Shown here one piece after another: positions 1 through 7,985 of a DNA stretch of 37,857 nucleotides. The translations under genes and the position numbers were made by a program. Origin of the DNA: Gammaproteobacteria bacterium. Its GTDB lineage: Bacteria > Pseudomonadota > Gammaproteobacteria > Eutrophobiales > Eutrophobiaceae. The notes under the pieces were generated by a model. The model worked only from the letters and a program-made list of their open reading frames with translations. It was not told the origin of the DNA and did no database searches. Numbering within the stretch: the stretch's first letter is position 1; each line of letters opens with the position of its first letter. Location: positions 1 to 37,857 of the forward strand of contig JACPSH010000015.1 of assembly GCA_016193395.1 (NCBI GenBank), given 5' to 3'.

Positions 1-77
1 ATGCTGCAGGCGTTCGGGCCACCCTACGGCCAGCGGAGTTCACGGTCAAGCGCGGCGGTCACGAAGTTTGCACTGGA

Positions 78-935
78 TCAATTGAATAATCGCTGATACT
101 CGACCCTGTCGAAAATTTCGAGACTGCCGCCGACTGTCGCGTTCATGATACGGACGCCGTGGGCCGTATAGACCTCCCGGGCCCTGCGATAGACAATTTC
201 CATTCGCGAGACCTGGGGATCGTGCCAGCGATAGCCCGAACCGAAATAATCGGGATGGAAGTGGTTAGGATCCTCCCCGGTCGATGTCCACACGTTTCCG
301 GAAGTCCTGACGTGCTCCGGCTTGACGTAGTTGTGGTCCATGCCGACGAGATAGACCTCCTTGAACCCCATGTACAGGGCGAGCTGCATGCAGATATACG
401 TCACGGTCCCGCCGATCCACATCAAGCGCGCGGGATTTTCCGAGAAACGCGGAAATCCCGCCCGCGGATTGAATTCATAAATAGCCCTGAAGTAAACGTG
501 ATTATCGCGATCGAAATCCGGATGGCGGAACTGTACCGGGAAAAAGCAGGTTGACCGCCGCACGCGCTCCATGATGTCGCGCCAGCGATCCTCGAACACC
601 AGGAAGTCCTCCACGACGTAGTAGCTCGGCTCGAACCCGAGCCAGTCGTAAATCAAGAAAATACCATTGACGCCGAATGTGAACTCGTTGCGCAGCGGCG
701 CAGGATCGATCATTTTGAGGGATGGACCGCCGCCGAGGATGAAGCAACGCTCACCGGCGTGGCGATTCCGAAATTTCGCCAGCGCCGGCAGATCGCGGTG
801 CAGGCCTTCGAACAGGCGGTAGAACACCTTCGATTTCCCGGCATAGCGCAGCGCCTTGAAGGCCAGGCGTTCGATCGGATTCATATAGCCGAGGGTGCGC
901 GGGCGCATGTCGCGAGGAGTGGCGTCCGGCGTCAT
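78..935 (-). CDS. DUF115 / MptE-like domain protein of a glycan-type cluster
   Basis: 285 residues. The N-terminal half carries the DUF115-like core: a glycine-rich CFILGGGPSL segment near residue 65, then FGVNGIF and YVVEDF, and later LVGMDHNY near residue 195. This fold occurs in archaeal MptE and in many bacterial proteins of flagellar or surface-glycan loci; the exact reaction here cannot be read from sequence. It is last in the five-gene minus-strand operon and its ATG overlaps the stop of the FkbM gene by four bases (ATGA), so translation is probably coupled. Internal methionines (residue 19, MNPIER) are alternative starts. No signal peptide or membrane segment is evident. GC looks lower than in the housekeeping genes further right. 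Bases 1-77 beyond its stop hold no gene I can assign; a short reading frame may begin there and run off the window. Confidence 0.75.
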   Translation of the reverse strand: MTPDATPRDMRPRTLGYMNPIERLAFKALRYAGKSKVFYRLFEGLHRDLPALAKFRNRHAGERCFILGGGPSLKMIDPAPLRNEFTFGVNGIFLIYDWLGFEPSYYVVEDFLVFEDRWRDIMERVRRSTCFFPVQFRHPDFDRDNHVYFRAIYEFNPRAGFPRFSENPARLMWIGGTVTYICMQLALYMGFKEVYLVGMDHNYVKPEHVRTSGNVWTSTGEDPNHFHPDYFGSGYRWHDPQVSRMEIVYRRAREVYTAHGVRIMNATVGGSLEIFDRVEYQRLFN

Positions 936-1636
936 CGCAGGTATTTTCTCGCGCCCGCCGTCAGCTTCTCCCTGAGGTAGACCATGCCAAATGGCAGGAA
1001 CAGAACGTGCTTGAAAAACGCCACCCGCCGGTAACCGTATCCCCGCATGAACTCCGTGATATCTTCGCGCGTTCCGGCAACGGGATCAGCCCATGGATGG
1101 ATCTCCATCAGGAATACGGTCAGGCCCCGTTCCAGGATTCGCTTCGCCCCCTTGAGCATGCGCATTTCGGCGCCTTCGATGTCAGCCTTGACGAAGTCCG
1201 GCATAGCGTCCGAAAAGAGCCTGTCAAGCGTGACACTGGGAACGCGGATTTCACTCCACTCAACCTGCGTCTTGACCGCATGGGGAAACAGGCCACCGCT
1301 GACGTTCGAATTCGTCGTATAGAAGGTGGTTTCCCCCGCTTCGCTGCCAACGGCGGCAAACAGCGGTTCGATGACCGCGCCGGTTTCACGCGACCAGATG
1401 CCCGCGTTGCGCACCAACTCTTCGTATCGGATCGGATCGGCTTCAATCGCCACGATGCGGCCTTCTCGCATGCAATGGCTCGCCAGCTTGGTGTACTGCC
1501 CGAGGCTTGCCCCGACATCGACGAATAGCCGTGTCCGCCGCAGCAGCCGCGGCAAATTTTCCAGCAGTTCTTTCTCGTGGCAGTCCTCGGAGAAGTAGGC
1601 CTGATTCAGGATTTCGTAGACTTCTTCCTTCTTCAT
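932..1636 (-). CDS. FkbM family SAM-dependent methyltransferase
   Basis: 234 residues, normal for the FkbM family. The glycine-rich AdoMet loop VDVGASLGQYT is at 39-49, the acidic strand-2 motif VAIEADP at 62-68, and the family-typical DIEGAE at 152-157. FkbM enzymes O-methylate hydroxyls of sugars and polyketides. Next to an epimerase and a Gfo/Idh oxidoreductase, a sugar or glycan hydroxyl is the likely acceptor (inference). The start lies 16 bases after the epimerase stop, and the stop overlaps the DUF115 start. Cytoplasmic; no membrane segment is visible. Confidence 0.88.
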   Translation of the reverse strand: MKKEEVYEILNQAYFSEDCHEKELLENLPRLLRRTRLFVDVGASLGQYTKLASHCMREGRIVAIEADPIRYEELVRNAGIWSRETGAVIEPLFAAVGSEAGETTFYTTNSNVSGGLFPHAVKTQVEWSEIRVPSVTLDRLFSDAMPDFVKADIEGAEMRMLKGAKRILERGLTVFLMEIHPWADPVAGTREDITEFMRGYGYRRVAFFKHVLFLPFGMVYLREKLTAGARKYLR

Positions 1637-1652
1637 GATCCGCCGGCTCTCC

Positions 1653-2795
1653 TCAGGTGAACCTCGCGTCCGTAAACCGGAAGCGGTAGTACGCCGACAA
1701 CTCGTCGCGGACCTGGCTCATTCTGCGGGCGGAACACGCCGGAAAATCCACCATCAGCCGGGCGCCATCGACGAGGCGATCCTCGCCGAAGAACCTGCGG
1801 GAGTATAGCCGGCTGACGGGACGCTTCCCCGCGATCGGACACGGAGCCGCCGCAGCCGCGTCGCGGCCAAGGAGAATGCTCCTGACCCACTGAACCATGG
1901 AAACCGGCAAATGACGCGCCACGCGCCACGCCAATCTGTCGAACGACGGCTCCTTCCGGACTGCCCTCATGAGTTCGCGCACGTTGTTCACGTAGAAGTC
2001 CCAGGCCGATTCGCTGCCGCCGTCGCGATCCGCGACGGCGTCCGGGAGCGCGACCAGCCGGCCAATGCCGACGATGTCGCGAAATGTCTCCAGGAACGTC
2101 TGCCAGGATATTTCTTCCGGTCCAGGCAGGTTGTAGACGCCGGCCCTGAAATCGAACAGCCGCTCATAAATGAAACGTGACACGTCCTCTCCATGGATCG
2201 GCTGGATGTGGCCCGAAAGATCGCAGAAACCGACGTCACCCTGCGTGAACGCCTCCAGAATGCGGTCCGTCCACACCCCGCAAAAGGGCCCATAGACTAC
2301 CGTCGGTCGCAGGTGGAGTTGCCAGGCCGCGGCGCCCGGCAGCGCCCGCAGCGCCGTTTCCGCGAACACCTTCTCTTCTGCATAACGGTCGTGGCGGGGC
2401 GGATTGAGGGCGTCGGTCTCGACAAACCGGAGTCCGCGCGCGAACGGCTCGTAGACCGACATGGAACTCAGATGAATCAGCCGCAGGCCGGGGCACGAGC
2501 GTTTCGCGTTGCCCACGAACTGCACGAAGCGCGCGATCTGATCCTTGCCGCTGATGCTGCCGCGACGCTCGAAAGGGTGCGCGAAATTGACCAGCCATCC
2601 CACATCCCTGTCGAGTTCCACGGCCTGCGGTTCGGCGGCGGCGTAAAGCCGGATGTCCACCTCGTGCCGCGCCAAGTTCGACAAGCTCTTCGCGCTGCTG
2701 GAATAGATAACGGGCTCGATGCCGCCGCGCTTAAGGGCAAAACGGATGAAGTCGTAACCCAGGAATCCCGATCCGCCGAAGACCGCGATCTTCAT
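1653..2795 (-). CDS. NAD(P)-dependent epimerase/dehydratase (extended SDR)
   Basis: 380 residues. An N-terminal Rossmann motif GGSGFLG at residues 7-13 binds the dinucleotide, SSMSVY at 110-115 supplies the catalytic Ser, and Y138-AEE-K142 is the YxxxK pair, so the active site looks intact. The C-terminal 120 residues extend beyond the usual SDR core and end in an arginine- and aromatic-rich tail. Enzymes of this type modify nucleotide-activated sugars or related hydroxy acids, but the substrate is not evident. The start codon shares one base with the upstream stop (TGATG), indicating coupling to the Gfo/Idh gene. Confidence 0.85.
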   Translation of the reverse strand: MKIAVFGGSGFLGYDFIRFALKRGGIEPVIYSSSAKSLSNLARHEVDIRLYAAAEPQAVELDRDVGWLVNFAHPFERRGSISGKDQIARFVQFVGNAKRSCPGLRLIHLSSMSVYEPFARGLRFVETDALNPPRHDRYAEEKVFAETALRALPGAAAWQLHLRPTVVYGPFCGVWTDRILEAFTQGDVGFCDLSGHIQPIHGEDVSRFIYERLFDFRAGVYNLPGPEEISWQTFLETFRDIVGIGRLVALPDAVADRDGGSESAWDFYVNNVRELMRAVRKEPSFDRLAWRVARHLPVSMVQWVRSILLGRDAAAAAPCPIAGKRPVSRLYSRRFFGEDRLVDGARLMVDFPACSARRMSQVRDELSAYYRFRFTDARFT

Positions 2796-3820
2796 CAGAA
2801 TCCCCCCGTGCAGAGTGACGCCCCGGCGTAGGCGTCGTCGATGATCTGCATGACCTTGAGCGCCTCCCGTGGCGATACGCCGCGGTTGTCCCCGGGCACC
2901 ACGTATTGCTGATAAAACGCATCGAAGAGATCCTTGAACTCCATCTTCCTTGCCCCGGCTGAACCCGCCACGCCCTGCAGGCGCGAACCGGAACCCGTGG
3001 CGATCTCCAACGTGTTATCCCGCACATCGGCGGTCAGCACGGCCTTGGCAAAGTTGAAGCAGGCCTTGTTCGACAGTCTGCGGTTTCTGCTGAGCACGAA
3101 CTCGACGGGAATGCCGCCTGTGGCTTCCAGGTCGAGCACGCAGTTGGCCTCGATGGCTTTGATGCCGCGCCGCATGTCAGCGTCCATCCACGCCCGCCTG
3201 AGCTCGAGTGCGTCAAAGACCTGGAACAGCAAATCGAGGGTATGCGGGCCCGTATCGAGCAACACGCCTCCGCCATTGAGGTCGCGCGAGAACGATCCCA
3301 TCGAGACCGCGCGCCAGGAAAATACGCCGCCCTCGTGCACACTCACCGATCTCAGTTCGCCGAACAGGCACTGGGTCATCGCCTCGCGGATGAAGCGGAA
3401 ACTGTCGAGTGTTCGCCGGATGTGACAGACAAAGGCCGTGGTCCCGGCACTGCTGACCTGTTCGGCAATGGCCTTGGTCTCCCCGAGAGTGCGCGCGATC
3501 GGTTTTTCGATCAGCAGCCTGGAGGTTTGCCCCGCGAGGCGCGTCACGTACATTTCATGGAACTTGGGAGGCGTGGCCACGACTGCAATCTCGTGGCGCA
3601 GCGAAGATGGAAGATCGGCCACGAGCGTGATGTCGCCGCGACGGCGGAAACGTGCGGCCAGTTCCTGCCGGCGCCGGGCATCCGGCTCGACAATGTATAC
3701 GGTCTTGACGTTGCAGTTTGCCGAGATGCGAGGCAGGTGGAATTCGATTCCGACTGCGCCGCCACCAACGATCAGCGCTGTCGCGTGCCCCGCCGGAGTG
3801 GGCGCGCTTGCGCGGCTCAT
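2795..3820 (-). CDS. Gfo/Idh/MocA family oxidoreductase
   Basis: 341 residues from the ATG at 3820; a longer frame exists upstream but would run far into the E1 gene. The Rossmann GGGAVG is at 19-24, the family-defining EKP at 105-107, and GGGVLLDTGPHTLDLL in the C-terminal domain carries the Gx3DxxxH signature. These enzymes oxidise or reduce a hydroxyl of a sugar or polyol with NAD(P). The start overlaps the E1 stop by four bases (ATGA) and the stop overlaps the epimerase start, so the gene lies in the middle of a translationally coupled chain. The substrate is unknown; the neighbours suggest an activated sugar or a branched product of the E1 enzyme. Confidence 0.87.
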   Translation of the reverse strand: MSRASAPTPAGHATALIVGGGAVGIEFHLPRISANCNVKTVYIVEPDARRRQELAARFRRRGDITLVADLPSSLRHEIAVVATPPKFHEMYVTRLAGQTSRLLIEKPIARTLGETKAIAEQVSSAGTTAFVCHIRRTLDSFRFIREAMTQCLFGELRSVSVHEGGVFSWRAVSMGSFSRDLNGGGVLLDTGPHTLDLLFQVFDALELRRAWMDADMRRGIKAIEANCVLDLEATGGIPVEFVLSRNRRLSNKACFNFAKAVLTADVRDNTLEIATGSGSRLQGVAGSAGARKMEFKDLFDAFYQQYVVPGDNRGVSPREALKVMQIIDDAYAGASLCTGGF

Positions 3821-6033
3821 GCGGACGCACCCTTGAGTCGCAGCGCCGCCGCGGCGATTTGTTCCACGGTCGGCAACAGGAGTCCGGCAGCCGGCCCCAG
3901 TGGAATGAAGCTGTCCTCCGCCGTCACCCGCGCAAGGGGCGCGCGGATGCCTTTTTCTGCGATCAACGTCATCAGAGCCTCGCTCACCGATCCGCTGCGC
4001 CGGCATTCGTCCACGATCAGCATGCGTTCGCATCCCTCGATGTGCCGCATGAGATCCTCCAGGGGCAGCGGGACCAGCCAGCGCAGATCGATGACGCGCG
4101 CCCGGATCGCGTGCTCTTGCTCCAGCACCCGCGCTGCCTTCCGACTCAGGTAGTACCCATTGCCGTAAGAGACTATCGCAAGATCCTCGCCGTCGCCGAA
4201 ACATCCTGTTTCCCCGAGATGCGGTTCGGCCTGCGCGCCCGGTGCGGCGTACACCGACGTCCACAACCCGTCGTCCGGCGCATGGAGGTCACGCTCGCCA
4301 TAGAGTGCGATTGGTTCCAGAAACACGACCACGCGTCCCTCATCCCGCGCCAGCCGCACGCAGGCGCGCAGCATGCCCACCGCGTCGGAACCGTTGGAGG
4401 GGCAGGCGACGATAATGCCCGGGATGTCGCGGAACACGGCGATGGAATTATCGTTGTGGAAGTGCCCGCCGAAACCCTTCTGGTACCCCAGACCCGGCAT
4501 GCGGATCACCATGGGATTACAGAACTGTCCGCGCGAGAAGAACGGCAGCGTCGCCGCCTCGCCGCGGATCTGATCCTCGGCGTTGTGCACGAAGGCGAGG
4601 AACTGGATCTCGGGGATCGGAATAAAGCCATTGTGCGCGAGGCCGATGGCAAGGCCCAGGATAGACTGTTCATCCAGCAGCGTATCCATCACCCGCGCCG
4701 AGCCGAATTTTTTCTGCAGTCCGTCGGTGATGCCGTAGACGCCGCCCTTTTTTCCGACGTCCTCGCCGAACACGATCAGTTCCGGGTGCGCGTGCATGAG
4801 ATCCATCAGCGCGGAGGTGATCATCCTGCCCATGGGTTGCGGCCGGGTCAGCAGCCGTTCCTGTCCGGCGAACAGCATTGCCCGGTCCCCCGCGGGAACC
4901 GGCGCGGCAGCCCGGATCGGGCGTCGCGACGGGACGATCGGTTCCATCACTTCCGCCGCGCTCACCAACTTGGGCCGTGTCGCCGCATGTCCCGCGATTT
5001 CCGAAATCCCCGCCTCGATCTCGGCGTATTTCGTGCAAACGGCGGCGGCATCCAGAATGCCGTTGTCGAGCAGAATGCGCGCAGAATGCAGCAGCGGATC
5101 CGCGGCTTCGTCCGCTTCGATTCTCTCCAGACTTCGGTAGCCTATCTCCATATCCGATCCCGCATGCCCCATCAGCCGCAGCGTCCGCATGTGCAGGAAG
5201 GCCGGACGGCGGGTCGAACGCGTGTAGTCCACGACATCGCGCGCCACGCGCCAGGTATCGAGCAAATCCAGGCCGTCGCAGCTGAAGTACCTGAGTCCGG
5301 GACGATTCGCGAAAGCCGACTGCACCCATCCCGGCGGTGTCGGCACGGAGATCCCGAAACCGTTATCCTCGCAGACAAACGCGACCGGCATCGCCACACC
5401 CTGGAACGAAGCCCATGCCGCGGCGTTGAAGGCGCCGAGTGCCGTCGAATGGTTGACCGAAGCGTCGCCAAAATTGCAGAACACGATGCTGTCCGCCGGC
5501 ATGACGGCCGGCACGGACGAGATGCGGCGCGCCAGATCGATCGAATACGCCGCGCCAACCGCCTTCGGCAGGTGCGAGGCCACCGTGCTGGTCTGCGGCG
5601 GGACGAGCAGCGATCTGCTCCCCAGCACCTTGTGCCGCCCGCCGGAAACGGGATCCTCGCTCGAAGCGACCAAGGACAGCAGGATGTCGTAGAGGATCGA
5701 TTGCCCCGCGAGCTGGCGGCTGCGCTCGATCAGGAAGGCGCAACTGCGGTAATGCAGGAACGCCATGTCCGTGTGCCGGAAAAGCCGGCCGAACACGGCG
5801 TTGCCCTCATGCCCGGAACTGCCGATGGTGTAGTAGCCCAGTCCGCGCCGGCGCAGCCTGCGCGCCGCGATGTCGAGCAGCCGGCTCATCATCTGCGACT
5901 CGAACAGGTCCACGAGATCTTTTGCCGTCATGCCGACACCGGCCGGGCTCAGACCGGACAGGGCGGCAGGCAGATCGGCGGCGGTCACGCGCCGCGTGAA
6001 GTTCCGGTGAATGATCTCGGCGCGGTCGTCCAC
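3817..6033 (-). CDS. Fused E1 alpha-beta thiamine-diphosphate 2-oxoacid dehydrogenase-like enzyme
   Basis: 738 residues combining both E1 subunits. The alpha-like half (about 40-360) has the ThDP/Mg motif from GDA at 189 to EDN at 222-224, plus a GHAGSD loop near 289. The beta-like half (about 395-735) has GEDV at 423-426, the catalytic-region DTLLDEQ at 450-456 (E455) and a GGHFHNDNS active-site loop. In 2-oxoacid dehydrogenase complexes such E1 enzymes decarboxylate a 2-oxoacid and pass the acyl group to a lipoyl E2. No E2 or E3 gene lies in this window; the co-transcribed genes are sugar-type oxidoreductases and a methyltransferase. It may therefore make an acyloin, an aldehyde or an acyl donor for a tailoring pathway (inference). 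It is the first gene of the operon; its upstream region (6034-6211) is shared divergently with the next gene, and I see no convincing promoter there. Confidence 0.85.
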   Translation of the reverse strand: MDDRAEIIHRNFTRRVTAADLPAALSGLSPAGVGMTAKDLVDLFESQMMSRLLDIAARRLRRRGLGYYTIGSSGHEGNAVFGRLFRHTDMAFLHYRSCAFLIERSRQLAGQSILYDILLSLVASSEDPVSGGRHKVLGSRSLLVPPQTSTVASHLPKAVGAAYSIDLARRISSVPAVMPADSIVFCNFGDASVNHSTALGAFNAAAWASFQGVAMPVAFVCEDNGFGISVPTPPGWVQSAFANRPGLRYFSCDGLDLLDTWRVARDVVDYTRSTRRPAFLHMRTLRLMGHAGSDMEIGYRSLERIEADEAADPLLHSARILLDNGILDAAAVCTKYAEIEAGISEIAGHAATRPKLVSAAEVMEPIVPSRRPIRAAAPVPAGDRAMLFAGQERLLTRPQPMGRMITSALMDLMHAHPELIVFGEDVGKKGGVYGITDGLQKKFGSARVMDTLLDEQSILGLAIGLAHNGFIPIPEIQFLAFVHNAEDQIRGEAATLPFFSRGQFCNPMVIRMPGLGYQKGFGGHFHNDNSIAVFRDIPGIIVACPSNGSDAVGMLRACVRLARDEGRVVVFLEPIALYGERDLHAPDDGLWTSVYAAPGAQAEPHLGETGCFGDGEDLAIVSYGNGYYLSRKAARVLEQEHAIRARVIDLRWLVPLPLEDLMRHIEGCERMLIVDECRRSGSVSEALMTLIAEKGIRAPLARVTAEDSFIPLGPAAGLLLPTVEQIAAAALRLKGASA

Positions 6034-6211
6034 GGTCCTTACTGGCCGGTTTCAGACCGAAAATCGCGGTTCGGCGATGCCGGCATGATAAGGCGCCAGC
6101 CGCAACCGGAGTATGAATTCAGATCCTGCATTCGCGCATCAGGCTTCGCGGAGATACCGCCGCCAGGTGTCGGAGAGTACACTTAATCCTACCGCAAACT
6201 CCGCATCTTCA

Positions 6212-7225
6212 ATGGATCGTCCCGCCATTTCCCGTTACGACCTCACGACCTGGGGCCTGTTTGCCGGCGCGTTACTGCTGCTGTTGCATCTGAAACTGCT
6301 CTCGGCGTTGATCTCGGGATTGCTGGTCTACGCGCTGGTCAACGCCCTCGTTCCCCTGCTGCGCGTTCAAGCCGCGGGAAAGGAAAGTCCGCGCCTGCTC
6401 GCCGTCACGCTCATCGCCAGCGTCGTGATCACGCTGATCGCGCTGGCCGCGATGAGCGTGACCACGTTCCTGCGCGACAGCGGCGAGAGCATTCCAGGGC
6501 TGATTCAGCGCATGGCGGAGATCATCGACAATTCGCGTGAACGCCTGCCCGCCTGGCTGCTCGTCTATATTCCCGGGGATGCGGAGGAGCTGCGCAAGGC
6601 GGTGGTCGAGTGGCTGCAAAACCACGCGCAGGTGTTCCAGGTTGCCGGCACGGGTCTCGGCCGCGCGCTGGCGCACATTCTCATCGGCATGGTGATCGGC
6701 GCCCTGCTGTCGCTCGAGGCCGCCATTCCCCGACCGGGTCTCGGCCCGCTTTCAGTCGCGGTCGCGGAGCGCGCGTTGCGGCTCAGTGTGGCGTTCCGGC
6801 GCGTGGTATTCGCCCAGGTCCGGATCTCAACCATCAATACGATTTTCACGGCCCTCTACCTGGCCGTGGCGCTGCCCTGGTTCGGCGTGGAGCTGCCGTT
6901 CACCAAGACGCTGATCCTCGTGACCTTCATCGCCGGCCTGCTACCGATCCTGGGCAACCTCATCTCCAATACCGTAATCTTCATCGTCAGCCTGAGCCAG
7001 TCGCTGTTCGTCGCGCTGGCCTCACTGGCCTACCTGATCGTGATCCACAAGCTGGAATATTTCCTGAACGCGCGCATCATCGGCGGGCAGATCCGCGCCC
7101 GCGCCTGGGAGCTGCTGCTCGCCATGCTGGTGATGGAAGCCGCCTTCGGCATCCCGGGGCTGATCGCCGCGCCGATCTACTACGCCTACCTGAAGGACGA
7201 ACTGCGGGAGAAGGGACTGGTTTGA
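6212..7225 (+). CDS. AI-2E/PerM family transporter
   Basis: 337 residues from the ATG at 6212; the longer frame from 6113 begins with a polar stretch untypical of the family. About seven to eight hydrophobic segments are visible: a pair at the N-terminus (LFAGALLLLLHLKLL and the following leucine-rich helix), one near VTLIASVVITLIALAAM, and a C-terminal cluster with the family-like pattern around FIAGLLPILGN. Members are inner-membrane permeases; some are linked to autoinducer-2 export and others to Na+/H+ exchange, and the substrate cannot be assigned. It is divergent from the E1 operon and followed 48 bases later by a secreted hypothetical protein. Confidence 0.85.
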   Translation: MDRPAISRYDLTTWGLFAGALLLLLHLKLLSALISGLLVYALVNALVPLLRVQAAGKESPRLLAVTLIASVVITLIALAAMSVTTFLRDSGESIPGLIQRMAEIIDNSRERLPAWLLVYIPGDAEELRKAVVEWLQNHAQVFQVAGTGLGRALAHILIGMVIGALLSLEAAIPRPGLGPLSVAVAERALRLSVAFRRVVFAQVRISTINTIFTALYLAVALPWFGVELPFTKTLILVTFIAGLLPILGNLISNTVIFIVSLSQSLFVALASLAYLIVIHKLEYFLNARIIGGQIRARAWELLLAMLVMEAAFGIPGLIAAPIYYAYLKDELREKGLV

Positions 7226-7273
7226 TAGTGAAACCCAAGTATCTCCGCTGACGATCGCAATCGGGAGGTTACG

Positions 7274-7981
7274 ATGCGCGCAACGAGCACTTTCGCCGCA
7301 GTTTCCCTGTTGTTCTTCACGCTGATATCCGGGCCGTTGACCGCGGCTGACACGCCCGAGACTGTCTATCAGAAGTTCCATCAGGCGCAGTTGTCCGGGG
7401 ACATGGACGCGGTGCTGCTGCACGTGCCTGCCGCGAAACGGACGGAAATGGCGGCCTACACGCCGGAGCAGAAACAGCAGTTGCTGAAGATGATGGCGGT
7501 GCTGCTGCCCAGGCAAGTCGCAATTTCAGGCAAGGACGTGAGCGCCGATGGCGCCAAGGCGACCCTGTATGCCAGCGGCGAGGGGACCGACCTGCTGAGC
7601 GGCAAAGAGAAGACGTTCTACGCCGCCATCGCGATGGTCATGGAAGACGGAGAATGGAAGGTGGACAACTCGCAGTGGAGCGACCAACGCCCGAAAGTCG
7701 CGGCCGGGGCGAAGAAGCCCTCCCGAGAGGCGGCCGTCGCACCGGCACCGCCTCCGCCACCGAAACCGCAGCCGGTTGCCGCCGAAGCGGCTGCGCCCGC
7801 GTCAGAAGCGACTCCGTCCGCGCCGGCTGCACCCGCGGCACCCGCATCGGTGGCCGCCGCGCCCGAGCCCGGTCCCCCGCCCGCGCGGATGCCGGAGAAA
7901 AAGAAGCAGCAGTGCATCATCAAGCCGGTGATGAGCAACGCCGACATCGAGCGATGCCGGCGGGTTGCCGAGTCCGAATAA
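7274..7981 (+). CDS. Secreted hypothetical protein with a Pro/Ala-rich linker
   Basis: 235 residues. An N-terminal signal peptide (charged start, hydrophobic FAAVSLLFFTLI, likely cut after LTAA near residue 25) is followed by a compact domain at about 28-135 (ETVYQKF ... DGEWKVDNSQW) resembling small NTF2/DUF4878-like lipoprotein domains. A long proline-, alanine- and glutamate-rich low-complexity linker (about 140-205) leads to a basic KKKQQC patch and a short tail with two cysteines (QQCIIKP and IERCRR) that could form a disulfide. A GGGAGG-like RBS (gggaggtt) precedes the ATG. Function not recognised; a periplasmic or envelope-bound role is inferred. Its stop lies four bases from the convergent MFS gene's stop. 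Confidence 0.8.
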   Translation: MRATSTFAAVSLLFFTLISGPLTAADTPETVYQKFHQAQLSGDMDAVLLHVPAAKRTEMAAYTPEQKQQLLKMMAVLLPRQVAISGKDVSADGAKATLYASGEGTDLLSGKEKTFYAAIAMVMEDGEWKVDNSQWSDQRPKVAAGAKKPSREAAVAPAPPPPPKPQPVAAEAAAPASEATPSAPAAPAAPASVAAAPEPGPPPARMPEKKKQQCIIKPVMSNADIERCRRVAESE

Positions 7982-7985
7982 TCGC

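Noticed and set aside
3718-6186. An 822-codon open frame on the plus strand opposite the E1 fusion gene
   Set aside because: It is rich in Arg, His and Gln with no recognisable domain, and lies entirely antisense to a gene with clear motifs; long antisense frames are expected at this GC.
6034-6211. A divergent promoter or riboswitch upstream of the E1 operon
   Set aside because: TACACT-like boxes occur, but without a matching -35 element, and no TPP-riboswitch core was recognised.
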